Shown: positions 44,765-54,313, counted from the stretch's first letter. The stretch: 64,000 nt of DNA from an uncultured Campylobacter sp. (GCF_937981295.1 NZ_CALJPC010000087.1:1-64000), one strand, 5' to 3'. Translations and numbers: made by a program. The notes: generated by a model not told the origin, from the sequence alone.

Positions 44765-45609
44765 ATTTCATCCTTTACTTACATTAAATTTTATGGAATT
44801 TTACGTTTCGCCATTAAAATATGCCACCAAAATTCCGCGATCGAAATTTCATAGCTAAATTTCATCGCAGAATTTCGCTACGGAATTTTATGAAATTTCA
44901 TACAAAATAGGCATAATAAATTTCACTCGCTCGCGCCGCTTGCGAGATATTAAATTTAGCGTGCCACGAGCTTCAAATTCCAAAATTTCGATCGCCACGC
45001 CCGGCTCAGTACATCCGCACTGAGTCCGCGTGAGCTGCACGTAAGCGACACCCAAACTCACGGCGTGCATAAATCCTGCCATGCAGGTGCCGGACGTGCA
45101 ACCAACCCACCCCACGTAAAATCAAAATTTTAAAGCAAACCCGCACTCACGCGGCGGAGCAGATACAAGCCCCCCCTACGCTTTATAACTCGTAAAATTT
45201 TGCCGCCGTGACCAAAATTTTCTCTTGCAACAAATTCAGCCTACCACACTCGCGCTGAAATCCGCAGCCAAATTTACCCGCAAAAATTTAGCACGATAGG
45301 CAAACAAACATTTAAACGCTATTTCAGAAAATTTCATGCATTTTAACACTTAAATTCCGCGCCGCAAAGTATTTACAAATTGCGCGCGGCATTCACAAAC
45401 CGATCATTACCGCAAGCGGAGGCGAGCGGCGCTGTACAAACAAACCGCGCCAATTTGTTTTTAGTTCTAGTGCGACCTGCGGAAGGTAAAATTTTACCGA
45501 GCCGCCTTTTTTCTAAATTTAAACACCGACCGCGCAGACTACGCGCCATGCAAACACGCTATGCCGGCAGGCGGCGCCGATCAAACCGCGACGAGCAAGC
45601 GCCCGCCGG
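44765..45609 (+). other. Gene-free stretch separating ruvX from dprA
   Basis: About 845 bases, no supported gene. AAATTT words are frequent in the left part. A 75-codon minus-strand frame at 44888-45115 looks superficially protein-like but has no ribosome binding site and no recognised product. Confidence 0.45.
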
Positions 45610-46398
45610 CTACTTTGCCACGATCTTCGCGCCTAAAATTTCAATCCTGCCTTCAAGCTCGTATTCGTAAATTTTATCGCCGAAGCGCTCGATCGCCGCT
45701 TGCAGATCGGAATTTAAAGCCAAAAATTCCATCACCTCATCCTGCGCGCGTTCGGTGCTTTGCGGCATCTGCGGAGCCAAAGACGCAACAAACTCGCCCA
45801 AATCCGCAATCAGTCGCGCCTGAGATTTTGCGAGCAGATCGTTCGTGCCCGCGCTCTCATCCATTCGGTGCGGCAGCACATACACTGGCACGCCCATCTC
45901 ACGAGCCAGGCGCGCGCTTTGCAACGAACCGCTGCGGGGTTCGGCTTGAGCGACGATGAGCGCCTCGGACAGCGCCACGACGATGCGGTTGCGCTGCAAA
46001 AACTGAAATCCGCGCGCGCTCACGCCGTCCTCATACTCGCTAAGCGCGAGGCTATGCTCGTAAATTTTGCCGATCATAGCGGCGTTTTGCGCGGGATAAA
46101 TTTGATCAAGGCCGTTTCCAAAAACCGCGATCGTGTTTGGGAACGCCCCTTCGTGCGCGGCTATGTCGCAGCCGATCGCCGCGCCGCTTACGACGCAAAA
46201 GTCCGCATCGCTCAAAGCGCGCGCGAGGCGCAGGATCAAATTTTTGCTATAAACGCTCATCTTGCGCGAGCCCACGATCGAGATGCGGCGCTTTTGTAAC
46301 ATCGCCGGCTCGCCCCTAAAATACAGCCGCGCGGGCTCGCTCGCACCGAGTATTCTTAAGCTTGGAATTTTAAAACTAAGCTCACTCGTAGTACTCAT
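45610..46398 (-). CDS. dprA: DNA-processing protein DprA
   Basis: Rossmann-fold protein that loads RecA on incoming single-stranded DNA in natural transformation. Motifs are ISIVGSRKMS, FCVVSGAAIGCDIAAHEGA, AVFGNGLDQIYP, NRIVVALSEALIVAQA and SGSLQSARLAREMG. The 262 residues match the short campylobacter type without the long C-terminal winged helix. Overlaps the deacetylase gene by 17 bases. Confidence 0.93.
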   Translation of the reverse strand: MSTTSELSFKIPSLRILGASEPARLYFRGEPAMLQKRRISIVGSRKMSVYSKNLILRLARALSDADFCVVSGAAIGCDIAAHEGAFPNTIAVFGNGLDQIYPAQNAAMIGKIYEHSLALSEYEDGVSARGFQFLQRNRIVVALSEALIVAQAEPRSGSLQSARLAREMGVPVYVLPHRMDESAGTNDLLAKSQARLIADLGEFVASLAPQMPQSTERAQDEVMEFLALNSDLQAAIERFGDKIYEYELEGRIEILGAKIVAK

Positions 46399-47572
46399 AA
46401 ATTTCGTCCAAATAGACCAAATCGACCTCGCCTAGGATGTCGGCGCTGTTTGCAAGCGCGCGAAGAGTGGAGCTTTTGGGATGGCCGATAGCGATGGCGT
46501 AACCCTGCTTTTTAGCAAGCGCGACGGCTTCGCGCAGCTTTTTGCGCACCGCGGCGACGCTGTTTTGATTATCTAAAAACACATCGCGATGCACGTATCG
46601 CATGCCGAGCCCATTCATCGCCGCCTTGGCCTTGGTAGCGGGGCTTGTGCGCGAGTCGATAAATAAAAATCCATGCTCGTTCATAGCGCGCAGCAGATTT
46701 TGCATCGCGCGTTCGTCGGCGGTAAATTTGGAACCGGTGTGGTTATTTATAAATTTAGCGTTCGGAAAGTCCGCGCGCAGCTTGGCTATGACGCCGTTTA
46801 GCTTCTCGTAATTATCCGAAGTCCGCAGCGTCGCGGAGTTATTTTTGGCAGAGCTCGCCTCCATCGGCAGGTGGATCGCGTAATGCTCAAAGCCGCGAGC
46901 GAGCGAGCGCGTGTCCTTGCGCTGATACTCGGGCGGGAAGATGGACGGCGTCACGCGCACGGGCAGAGCGGCGATCTTTTGCGCCTGCTCGCCGGTGCCT
47001 ACGTCGTCGATGATGATCGCAAGCTTTGCGCGAGAGCCTGCGGGCAAAGCCTTGCGCGGCGATTTAGAAAGATCGTCCGCGTTGCCGGAAGCGTGGCTTT
47101 GCGCGGTAGAATTTATGGAATTTTCTAAAGCGGAATTTGCCGCGGTAAAATTTACGTCCGATCCGTCATCTGCCGAATTTGCGACGGCGGAATTTGAGGA
47201 AGCGATAGAATTTGCGGAATTTTGCAAATCGCCGTTTGTAGAATTTTGTTTTGCGGAATTTTGCGAGGCAGGCTCTACGGGAAGCTTCGGCGCGGTTACG
47301 TTTTGCTCGGCGATCTTATCAAGCTCCTTTTGAATCAATGCTTCCTTCTGTGCAGCGCTTAAACGCGGCTTTTTTCCGCGAGAATCGGAAGTGCTTTCGG
47401 GAGTTTGTTTGCGCGAGCTCTGCTGCAATGCGGCTTTATTGCCCGAAAATACGAGATCCAAAACCGCGTAGGTAACCGCACCGCTTAAAAAGCATAAGAT
47501 TATGACAAAGGCGATCGTTGCGTAGTTGATCAAGCGCTTTTTGCGGCGCCCGCGTGGATTTCTATTAGCCAA
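46382..47572 (-). CDS. Divergent polysaccharide deacetylase family protein (DUF610)
   Basis: Membrane-anchored protein of 396 residues: a cytoplasmic basic N-terminus, a hydrophobic segment at about 15-40, a linker, then the deacetylase-like domain from about 180 with LAIIIDDVGTGEQAQ, HYAIHLPMEAS, FINNHTGSKFTADERAM, FLFIDSRTSPATKA and YAIAIGHPKSST. The linker contains about 70 Asn/Ser/Ala-rich residues (SQNSAKQNSTNGDLQNS...) in an insert at about 101-170. In C. jejuni the same order ilvC-this-dprA occurs. Activity is not established for this family. Confidence 0.87.
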   Translation of the reverse strand: MANRNPRGRRKKRLINYATIAFVIILCFLSGAVTYAVLDLVFSGNKAALQQSSRKQTPESTSDSRGKKPRLSAAQKEALIQKELDKIAEQNVTAPKLPVEPASQNSAKQNSTNGDLQNSANSIASSNSAVANSADDGSDVNFTAANSALENSINSTAQSHASGNADDLSKSPRKALPAGSRAKLAIIIDDVGTGEQAQKIAALPVRVTPSIFPPEYQRKDTRSLARGFEHYAIHLPMEASSAKNNSATLRTSDNYEKLNGVIAKLRADFPNAKFINNHTGSKFTADERAMQNLLRAMNEHGFLFIDSRTSPATKAKAAMNGLGMRYVHRDVFLDNQNSVAAVRKKLREAVALAKKQGYAIAIGHPKSSTLRALANSADILGEVDLVYLDEIYEYYE

Positions 47573-47585
47573 AGCTCAGCCGAAA

Positions 47586-48608
47586 TCAGTTTTTATCTTT
47601 ATTTACGAGCTTACCCTTAGCGATCCACGGCATCATTGCGCGAAGCTTCTCGCCGGTTTTGGTAAGCAAGCTGTTTGCCGTGATGTTGCGCTCGGCGTTC
47701 ATCCGTACATAGCCCGCCTTGCGCTCGAGGATGAAGTCTTTTGCAAATTTACCGTTTTGGATCTCCTTTAGCACCTCTTTCATCGCCGCTTTGCTGCTTT
47801 CATTTACGACGCGGTTGCCGCTTACATAATCGCCGTATTCTGCGGTGTTTGAGATCGAATAGCGCATATCTGCCATGCCGCCTTGATAGATGAGATCCAC
47901 GATCAGCTTCATCTCGTGCTGACACTCGAAATACGCCATCTCAGGCTCGTATCCAGCCTCTACGAGGGTCTCAAAGCCCGCGTTGATGAGCGCGCAAAGT
48001 CCGCCGCAAAGCACAGCCTGCTCGCCGAAAAGATCGGTCTCGGTCTCTGCTTTGAAAGTAGTTTCGATGATGCCGGTGCGGCCGCCGCCGATCGCGCTTG
48101 CGTAGCTTAGAGCAAGCTCTTTGGCTCTGCCGCTTTCGTTTTGCGAAACGGCGATCAGCATAGGCACGCCGCCGCCGCTTACAAACTCGTTGCGGACGGT
48201 GTGGCCCGGGGCTTTCGGAGCGATCATAATGCAGTCGATGCCCTTTGGAGGGACGATCTGTCCGAAGTGGATATTAAAGCCGTGCGCGAACGCGATCGCG
48301 TCGCCCTCGCTTAAATTTGGCTCGATCTCCGCTTTGAAAATGTCGCTTTGAAACTCATCAGGCGTTAGGATCATCACAAGATCCGCAGCCTTCGTAGCTT
48401 CGCCGACGCTCATTACTTTAAAGCCCTTTGCCTCAGCCTTACTCCAGCTCGCGCCGCCCTTTTTAAGACCCACGATAACTTCTACGCCGCTATCTCGCAA
48501 ATTTTCGGCGTGAGCGTGCCCCTGCGAGCCAAAGCCGATCATAGCGACCTTTTTAGCCTTAATCAAACCTAAATCGCAATCTTTGTCGTAAAAAACGTTT
48601 ATTGCCAT
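47586..48608 (-). CDS. ilvC: Ketol-acid reductoisomerase
   Basis: NADPH- and magnesium-dependent enzyme of branched-chain amino-acid biosynthesis, 340 residues, class I. The nucleotide site is GFGSQGHAHAENLRDSG; IAPKAPGHTVRNEF and LFGEQAVLCGGL follow, then the magnesium ligands in DLIYQGGMADMRYSISNTAE. Complete and of usual length. Precedes the deacetylase on the same strand by 13 bases. Confidence 0.97.
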   Translation of the reverse strand: MAINVFYDKDCDLGLIKAKKVAMIGFGSQGHAHAENLRDSGVEVIVGLKKGGASWSKAEAKGFKVMSVGEATKAADLVMILTPDEFQSDIFKAEIEPNLSEGDAIAFAHGFNIHFGQIVPPKGIDCIMIAPKAPGHTVRNEFVSGGGVPMLIAVSQNESGRAKELALSYASAIGGGRTGIIETTFKAETETDLFGEQAVLCGGLCALINAGFETLVEAGYEPEMAYFECQHEMKLIVDLIYQGGMADMRYSISNTAEYGDYVSGNRVVNESSKAAMKEVLKEIQNGKFAKDFILERKAGYVRMNAERNITANSLLTKTGEKLRAMMPWIAKGKLVNKDKN

Positions 48609-48745
48609 AATGCATCCTTTTTTAAAAATTTAGGCGAGATTGTAGCTAAAATTTGCTTTTACGTAGATAAACCGCGCGCCGCAAGGGCGGATAAAGAAAT
48701 TTTGAGCTATCATTGAGGCATAATTTAGCTTTAAAAGGAGCGAAA

Positions 48746-49681
48746 ATGAAAGTGGGATTTATCGGCGGCGGAAATATGGGCGAGGCGATGATCGCCGCAC
48801 TTTGCAGAGCTGGCGGGCGAGATTGCACGGCGGGCGGAGAAAATTCCGCGCACGACGGGCGGAATTTTATGCCCGATACTCAAAATTTTACCGCTTGCGA
48901 GCGGAATTTCGCAAATTTAGAGCAGAATTTTGCGAGCCGCGAACGTGATTTCGCCTGTGTGCAGCCCCGCTCCGAGACAAAACTAGAAGTCCTAGCCTAC
49001 GCCAGAAGCAAAAACGAAGCCTTGCGCAAGCGCTACGGCGTGCAAATTTTACAAGACGAAATGCGGCTGGCGCACGAAGCGGATATAATCGTGCTCGCGA
49101 CCAAGCCCGCTAGCTACGAGGGGATTTTGCACCTGATCGCGCCCGAGCTCGCGGGCAAAATCCTGCTTCTTTTAGCGCCGAATTTCAAGCTAGAGCGCGC
49201 CCAAAATATCGTAGGTGCGGACGTTTTCGTGGCCCGCGCGATGCCAAACGTCGCTGCGGGTATCGGCGCGTCGGCTACTGCGCTGTGCTACGGCGAGTAT
49301 TTTGATGAGGCCAGTCGGGAGATCGTACGAGCGCTAGCCGCCAAAATCGGCAAATTTTACGAGATAGATGAGGCTGGCTTTGCTGCATTTACGGGGATTG
49401 CAGGTAGCCTGCCTGCGTATGTGTGCGCCTTTATCGAGGCGGCGGCGGACGCGGGCGTGCGGGGCGGACTACCGCGGGCGCTGTGCTACGACGCGGTAGC
49501 GGCGGCGGTAGAGGGCACGGCGCGCCTGGTGCAAAGCGGCAAGCGCCCATCGGAGCTTAAAGACGCGGTCTGCTCGCCTGCGGGCACGACGATAGAGGGG
49601 CTCGCGGCGCTCGAGGCGGCGGGGTTTCGCGCAGCGGTGATGGCGGCGATCGAGGCGTGCATCGCCAAAGCTCGCGGCTAG
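48746..49681 (+). CDS. proC: Pyrroline-5-carboxylate reductase with an internal insert
   Basis: Last enzyme of proline biosynthesis. The NAD(P) motif KVGFIGGGNMGEAM is at the very N-terminus and the C-terminal dimer domain includes FTGIAGSLPAYVCAFIEAAAD and VCSPAGTTIEGLAALE. About 55 residues (24-78) rich in Asn-Phe, Cys and Arg are inserted directly after the first helix, before EVLAYARSKNEALRKRYGV; the product has 311 residues versus roughly 265 usually. The insert DNA contains GGAATTTTATGC, CAAAATTTTACCG and AGAATTTTGCG, words typical of the intergenic gaps. The start at 48746 follows AAAAGGAG; an earlier in-frame start is not needed. Confidence 0.93.
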   Translation: MKVGFIGGGNMGEAMIAALCRAGGRDCTAGGENSAHDGRNFMPDTQNFTACERNFANLEQNFASRERDFACVQPRSETKLEVLAYARSKNEALRKRYGVQILQDEMRLAHEADIIVLATKPASYEGILHLIAPELAGKILLLLAPNFKLERAQNIVGADVFVARAMPNVAAGIGASATALCYGEYFDEASREIVRALAAKIGKFYEIDEAGFAAFTGIAGSLPAYVCAFIEAAADAGVRGGLPRALCYDAVAAAVEGTARLVQSGKRPSELKDAVCSPAGTTIEGLAALEAAGFRAAVMAAIEACIAKARG

Positions 49682-50383
49682 CCTCGCCGCACCTCGTCGG
49701 TTTCGGATTTCAAATACGGCGCGTTTTTGGGCGCGCTAACATTGGGATTTTGTGCGGGCACTCTCTAGCAAAAATTTTGCCTTATCTTTAAATCGAATGA
49801 GTTCGCTGTTTCTGTAGCGGGGGAGTTTACTAGCCTTATGGCAAATAAGCCGGCAAGCTCATATTGCATTTAAAATTTTAAAATTTAGAGATTTTAGAAA
49901 TTTTAGTTCAAAATTTTACGCTTAAAATTTTAAATTTAGAGATTGTAAATTTAGCGCCCGCAGCAGGGCAAAATTTTGATTTTTATCGGCGCGAGCCTAC
50001 GTCCACAACTATTAAAATCAAAATTTAGCGCAACATGAACGGATATGTCCGCGACTACGAACTTGAGAGGCAAGAACATAAAAGCGTAACGTAAGCGCTA
50101 AAAGAGGGCGTCCTGTACTGCGGTCTTGCGAGATACAAACGCAAGCCGCGAATTTCGCCGCTCACGCAAACAGCAAAGCAAAACTAGCCGCGCCGAGCAG
50201 TATTTTACTACCAAAGCGGGCCGTATAGAAACATATTCTGCCGCCAAAGCGAGCTGTAAATTTAAACTGCGTTTCGCCGCCTAACCACAAACCAAATCCA
50301 CGCGCCAAATCCTACCGAGCTGCGCAATAAAATTTGACTTTCATTTAGCCAAAACTTCGCACGCAAAGCCACGATAAGCAAGA
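49682..50383 (+). other. Gene-free gap
   Basis: About 700 bases. Between 49860 and 49960 the words AAATTTTAAAATTTAGAGATT recur two to three times in tandem. No credible gene. Confidence 0.5.
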
Positions 50384-51022
50384 TCAGATAAATTCCTTTT
50401 CCAAAGGCTGCATCGCGTTGCCGTCTGCGTCGAAAAGTACCCGCCCGCAGACCTCGCAAACCTCGTCTCTAGGAGAGGGCTCGTCCGCGTCCAGCTGCCA
50501 CGCCGACATCTCGCCGCACTCGCAGTTTATGACGTAAAGGATCTGCCTCTTGCGGCGCTTGCCCCATGGCGCGATGCCCCAAAATAGCTCCTCGTGCTTT
50601 GCTAGCTTTTTAAAATCTTTCTCGGCGTCCTTGTGCGCGACGAGCAGATAATAAGCGTCGCTATGAAGATCCAAAGTAAAGAGCCTAAAATCGCTCTTTT
50701 TGAGCGCCTTTTGAAACTCGTTCATCAAAAATAGGCTCGCATCACCGCGCTCGAAACCCTCTTTTTTCGCTTTTTTTTCGAGCCTTGCGTAAATTTTATC
50801 GCACTTTATAGCCACACCGCTTTGCAGCGCACCTAGCCTAGAGCTGATAAATTTGCCTACATCGCCCGTCTCGTCCTCGCCTGCCCAATCAAGCACCCGC
50901 ACGAGCCCTTTTGCGATAAGCGCATCCAAAAACTCGCCGTCATTCATCTCGCCCGTTTTCTCAAAACCGCCCGTATCGCCCGCCGTCAAATGCTTTAGGA
51001 CGTAGCACTGATCTTTCGTCAT
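50384..51022 (-). CDS. Hypothetical protein with C-terminal zinc ribbon
   Basis: A 212-residue soluble protein. The N-terminal part (about 1-85) is charged and helical. The middle (DFRLFTLDLHSDAYYLLVAH) resembles the DUF6630-like fold that I know only vaguely. The C-terminal part has two cysteine pairs, CECG and CEVCG, that could bind zinc. First gene of an accessory cluster that continues with YwqG and SMI1 genes on the other strand. Function unknown. Confidence 0.65.
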   Translation of the reverse strand: MTKDQCYVLKHLTAGDTGGFEKTGEMNDGEFLDALIAKGLVRVLDWAGEDETGDVGKFISSRLGALQSGVAIKCDKIYARLEKKAKKEGFERGDASLFLMNEFQKALKKSDFRLFTLDLHSDAYYLLVAHKDAEKDFKKLAKHEELFWGIAPWGKRRKRQILYVINCECGEMSAWQLDADEPSPRDEVCEVCGRVLFDADGNAMQPLEKEFI

Positions 51023-51115
51023 TTTCGCTCCTTTGATTAAATTTACCGCCTACGTGGGTCTGTTTAAATTTTACTCTCAAAAAGCTTTAAGCTCACTTTT
51101 CGCAACTCCTTACAC

Positions 51116-51160
51116 TGCAAATTTAGCTCGCGGCGGCGGGTAAAATTTACGCTATAATTT
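51116..51160 (+). promoter_or_regulatory. Promoter block shared with 53132-53175
   Basis: AAATTTAGCTCGCGGCGGCGGGTAAAATT... ends in TATAAT (51153-51158). An almost identical block stands before the DUF4299 gene. Located about 40 bases before the YwqG start. Confidence 0.65.
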
Positions 51161-51197
51161 CACAAAAGCGCTAAAATTCCAACCGAAAAGGACGCAA

Positions 51198-51919
51198 ATG
51201 CAAACGCATCTGCAAGAAAAGATTAAGGAGCTGCAACGCAAGATCGCGCGCAAGATCACCTATTTTCAGACGGGCGGCGTGAGGCCGCGAGGCGCGATCG
51301 ATGAGTGCTGGATCGGCCGCGTGCTCGCTTACGCGGCGGATGAGGAGCTGCCGACGGATCAAAACGGCGCGCCGATGCTCCCTCTAGCGCAGTTCTACCT
51401 GCCCGCGCTGCCCTACGTACCGCAGGTCTTGGACGGCGTCAAGCTGCTTGTGGTCTTTATCTCACAGGATCTCATCGGCAAATTTGATGAGGATATGGAC
51501 GGCCCGTGGAAGATCCGCGAGCATAAAAACGAAAAGGAGCTCGTCATAAAAGAGCTTGCAAATCCGCGCTCGCAGATAAAGCCCTTTCCTTTGCAACCCA
51601 AATTTGCCGCGGACGATACGCCCGTTTGGGACGGCGGCGGGCTGGAGCCTGACGTCGTGCACGAAATTTTGGAGCTTAAAAGGTCGGTCGGGCTTTATTA
51701 TTCCGACGTCACGGCTGGGCTGGAATATTACAACTGCACGAAGCTCGGCGGCCACCCTCCTTTTGCCAGTCCGGAGTGAGCTTCGGCGAGGGCTTTCAGT
51801 TCGCTTTTCAGGTCTCTTCAGACGAGAAGGCGGGCTTTAACGTCATTGACAGCGGTAGCTTGATGTTTGCTAAAAACCAGCAGAGCGGCGCGTGGAGCCT
51901 GTATTATGATTTCGATTAG
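51198..51919 (+). pseudogene. YwqG family (DUF1963) gene with a frameshift
   Basis: YwqG family protein. The first frame runs from ATG 51198 to a stop at 51777-51779 and ends KLGGHPPFASPE. Shifting one base near 51770 restores the family's conserved C-terminus: QSGVSFGEGFQFAFQVSSDE, then ... LMFAKNQQSGAWSLYYDFD and a stop at 51917-51919. So one base appears deleted around CCTCCTTTTGCCAGTCC. Without it, the protein would have about 240 residues and be complete. Either a real mutation or a sequencing error. The family's function is unknown; members occur in immunity-gene clusters. Confidence 0.8.
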
Positions 51920-52247
51920 GCGCGCGAAAGGCTTTAGCTTGCTTGCAAGATTCCGCCGCTTTAAATAGACGCTCGTGCCGAGTAGATTTACGATGGAATT
52001 TTATCGGTGCGCGGCTTTAAGCCCGCTCAGTGCGGATTAAATTTAAACGGCGGCGCGTCCCGATCGAGATTAAATTTAAACCGCCGAAGGACGAGCCGTA
52101 TAGTTACAGGCGAGCCGAATACGGCGAGCGAGCCGTGAAAAATTCGGCACCGTAAAATTTTAAAATTTTATAGCCTGAGATTTCGGCTTCGAGCTTAAAA
52201 TTTAAGGCATGCTTGAAATTTTAACCCGCAAATTTAAAGGAGCGAAA
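51920..52247 (+). other. Gap with AAATTTAAAC inverted words
   Basis: About 330 bases without a gene. ATTAAATTTAAACGGCGGCG and ATTAAATTTAAACCGCCG occur close together near 52040 and 52070. Nothing else recognised. Confidence 0.45.
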
Positions 52248-53057
52248 ATGAACGCAAACGAACTTGCAAACATCTGGCGCAGGCCGATCTACCTGCCCTA
52301 TCTACAAGATCCGCTCACTCCAGAGGCGCTGAGGGCCGCAGAAGAGGAGCTAGGTCGCGCTCTGCCACGCGAGCTAGTCATGATGCTAAGCGTGCAAAAC
52401 GGCGGCTACCTGCGCTACGAGCTGGAGAGCTACCCGCTGGACGCCGTCAGCGGCATCGGCGAGGCGCATCCGTCGCTTACGCGCTTTAGCTGGGGCGAGG
52501 AGCGCGAGTGCGTGAGCTTCGAGCTTGACGGGCTGGTGCCATTCAGCGGCGACGGGCATTGGTATCTGTGCCTGGACTACCGCGCGAGCGAACAGCCTGC
52601 GGTCACCTACATCGACGTCGAGTGCGACGAGCAAAGCATCATCGCGCAGGACTTCGCTTCGTTTTTAGCGCTTTTGCGGCTCGACACTAGCGGCAAGATC
52701 GCGCTGCAAACGGGGCTCGATCTAGACGGCACGAAGGCGCGGCTGGAGGAAATTTTGAGCGTGCGCGCTAGAGCCGCCGATCCGCAGCTTTACGGCTTTA
52801 GCGTGTATAATTTCACTCGCAATAGCGGTATGCTGAGCCTTAGTCCGAACGAGGTTCGGCTCGGATTTGCCAGGCGGGGCGAGCGGCGGTTTAAAGAGCT
52901 TAAAAACTTCAGCGAGCCCGCCCTACGCCATGCTGAGCTGGACGCCGGCGCGATGATACTTGACGTTTTCAAAGAGGAGTTGATGGGTGAAATTTTGCGC
53001 GAGCTCAAGAGCGCAGGCTTGTGCGCACAGAGCCTAAAAGACGCAGTCGGCGCGTAA
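52248..53057 (+). CDS. SMI1/KNR4 (SUKH) family protein
   Basis: A 269-residue protein whose N-terminal domain has the SMI1/KNR4 pattern: LTPEALRAAEEELGRALPRE, then LSVQNGGYLRY, GLVPFSGDGHWYLCLDYRA and IAQDFASFLALL. The remaining 100 residues are of unknown type. Many SUKH proteins are immunity factors for nuclease toxins; no toxin gene is visible here. Start at 52248 follows AAAGGAGC; an in-frame ATG 13 codons earlier lacks such a site. Confidence 0.85.
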   Translation: MNANELANIWRRPIYLPYLQDPLTPEALRAAEEELGRALPRELVMMLSVQNGGYLRYELESYPLDAVSGIGEAHPSLTRFSWGEERECVSFELDGLVPFSGDGHWYLCLDYRASEQPAVTYIDVECDEQSIIAQDFASFLALLRLDTSGKIALQTGLDLDGTKARLEEILSVRARAADPQLYGFSVYNFTRNSGMLSLSPNEVRLGFARRGERRFKELKNFSEPALRHAELDAGAMILDVFKEELMGEILRELKSAGLCAQSLKDAVGA

Positions 53058-53131
53058 GCTTTTGCGATTATTAGTGAGTTTTGTGACGGCTGCGGCGCAC
53101 GCTTGTGCAACCAGCAACGCGGGCTTGCACG

Positions 53132-53175
53132 CGTAAATTTAGCTCGCCGTGGCGGGTAAAATTTCGCTATAATTT
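53132..53175 (+). promoter_or_regulatory. Promoter block shared with 51116-51160
   Basis: TAAATTTAGCTCGCCGTGGC...GGGTAAAATTTCGCTATAATTTT, with TATAAT at 53168-53173, about 30 bases before the DUF4299 start. Near-identical to the block before YwqG. Confidence 0.65.
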
Positions 53176-53199
53176 TGCCGTTTCAATAAGGAGAAAACG

Positions 53200-54129
53200 A
53201 TGAGCGTAGAATTCCGCATCAAAAACAAAAAGCGACCGCTATTTATGGGGTATTCGGACGCCATGAGCGTTAGCAAGGCATTGGATCTGCTGCCCGATCT
53301 ATCGGTGTTTGGCATAAACGAGAGCGCCGAGGATTTCGACGAAAGGGCGTTTTTAAAATCGCTTTTGAGCGAGTATGAGTGTCTGATTTTGGGCGTGCGG
53401 GGCAAGAGCGGGCGCGGAATGGAGCTAAGATATGACGAGGAGCAGCAAAGCTACGCCGTGCGCGTAAATACGCCCGCGACGATCTTTGATTGGGTTTTGG
53501 CGATCTCGTATCTGCAGGCGCTATCTAAGCAGCTGGAGGGCGAGATCACGGATGAAAACGGCGAAATTTACACTCACGACAGGATAGAGCAATTCGACTA
53601 CGAGCGCGATATAGCGGCGGGGCTACATTCGATAGATCAGCACTTAAGCGGCGATACGGAGGTAAATTTTTGCTATGGGGTGCAGAGGCCTTTTGCGATA
53701 AACCGCGCGATGATGGATGAAATTTTAGCCTCATACAACCCCGCCGCCGAGTTTAGCAAGCGGCTAACCGAAGTGCAATATCTCGACGCTTACGACGCGC
53801 ACCAGAGGTTTTACCGAAATGGGGATGACGGCACGATAATGGGCTCATACGCGCTCACGCAAGACCTACCCACTATCCTGCCCTACAAGCCGTTTGTGGA
53901 GTGGCAAAACGCGGAGATGCTGAAAAATAGCGACGTCGCGCGCTGGCAGATCGCGCTCATAGGCATAGAGGGCGACGAAAACGACGCAGGTAACTACCGC
54001 GCCATCGTCGAGCTGGAATACGGCGAGTTTATCGCGCGGCTGCCGAAGCGAAACTACCGCTTCATCGATGCGAGCTATATTTTGGTTGACGGGCTAAACG
54101 TCAATCAGCTAAAGGCGCTAGCGAGCTAA
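53200..54129 (+). CDS. DUF4299 family protein
   Basis: A 309-residue soluble protein. The opening MSVEFRIKNKKRPLFMGYSD and ALDLLPDLSVFGINES match the DUF4299 family as I recall it. No catalytic motif is apparent. ATG follows AAGGAGAAAACG. It is part of a run of unrelated small accessory genes. Function unknown. Confidence 0.78.
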   Translation: MSVEFRIKNKKRPLFMGYSDAMSVSKALDLLPDLSVFGINESAEDFDERAFLKSLLSEYECLILGVRGKSGRGMELRYDEEQQSYAVRVNTPATIFDWVLAISYLQALSKQLEGEITDENGEIYTHDRIEQFDYERDIAAGLHSIDQHLSGDTEVNFCYGVQRPFAINRAMMDEILASYNPAAEFSKRLTEVQYLDAYDAHQRFYRNGDDGTIMGSYALTQDLPTILPYKPFVEWQNAEMLKNSDVARWQIALIGIEGDENDAGNYRAIVELEYGEFIARLPKRNYRFIDASYILVDGLNVNQLKALAS

Positions 54130-54313
54130 ATTTTACTTGCGGTGAAATTCTGCAGAATTTTATCGAGGATTGACGCCGCAAAATTTAAAGACGCGGAATT
54201 CGCGGTAAATTTCGCGGCGCACAAAATTCTAAAAGATGGAATTTTATCGCGATGCAAATTTAAGAATTCCACCACGATAAAATTCCGTCGCGGTAAAATT
54301 TAGAAAGGTTAAA

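Noticed and set aside
44888..45115. A 75-codon minus-strand frame between ruvX and dprA (MGWVGCTSGTCMAGF...)
   Set aside because: It looks partly protein-like but lacks a ribosome binding site, has no recognised relatives known to me, and lies in gap-type DNA.
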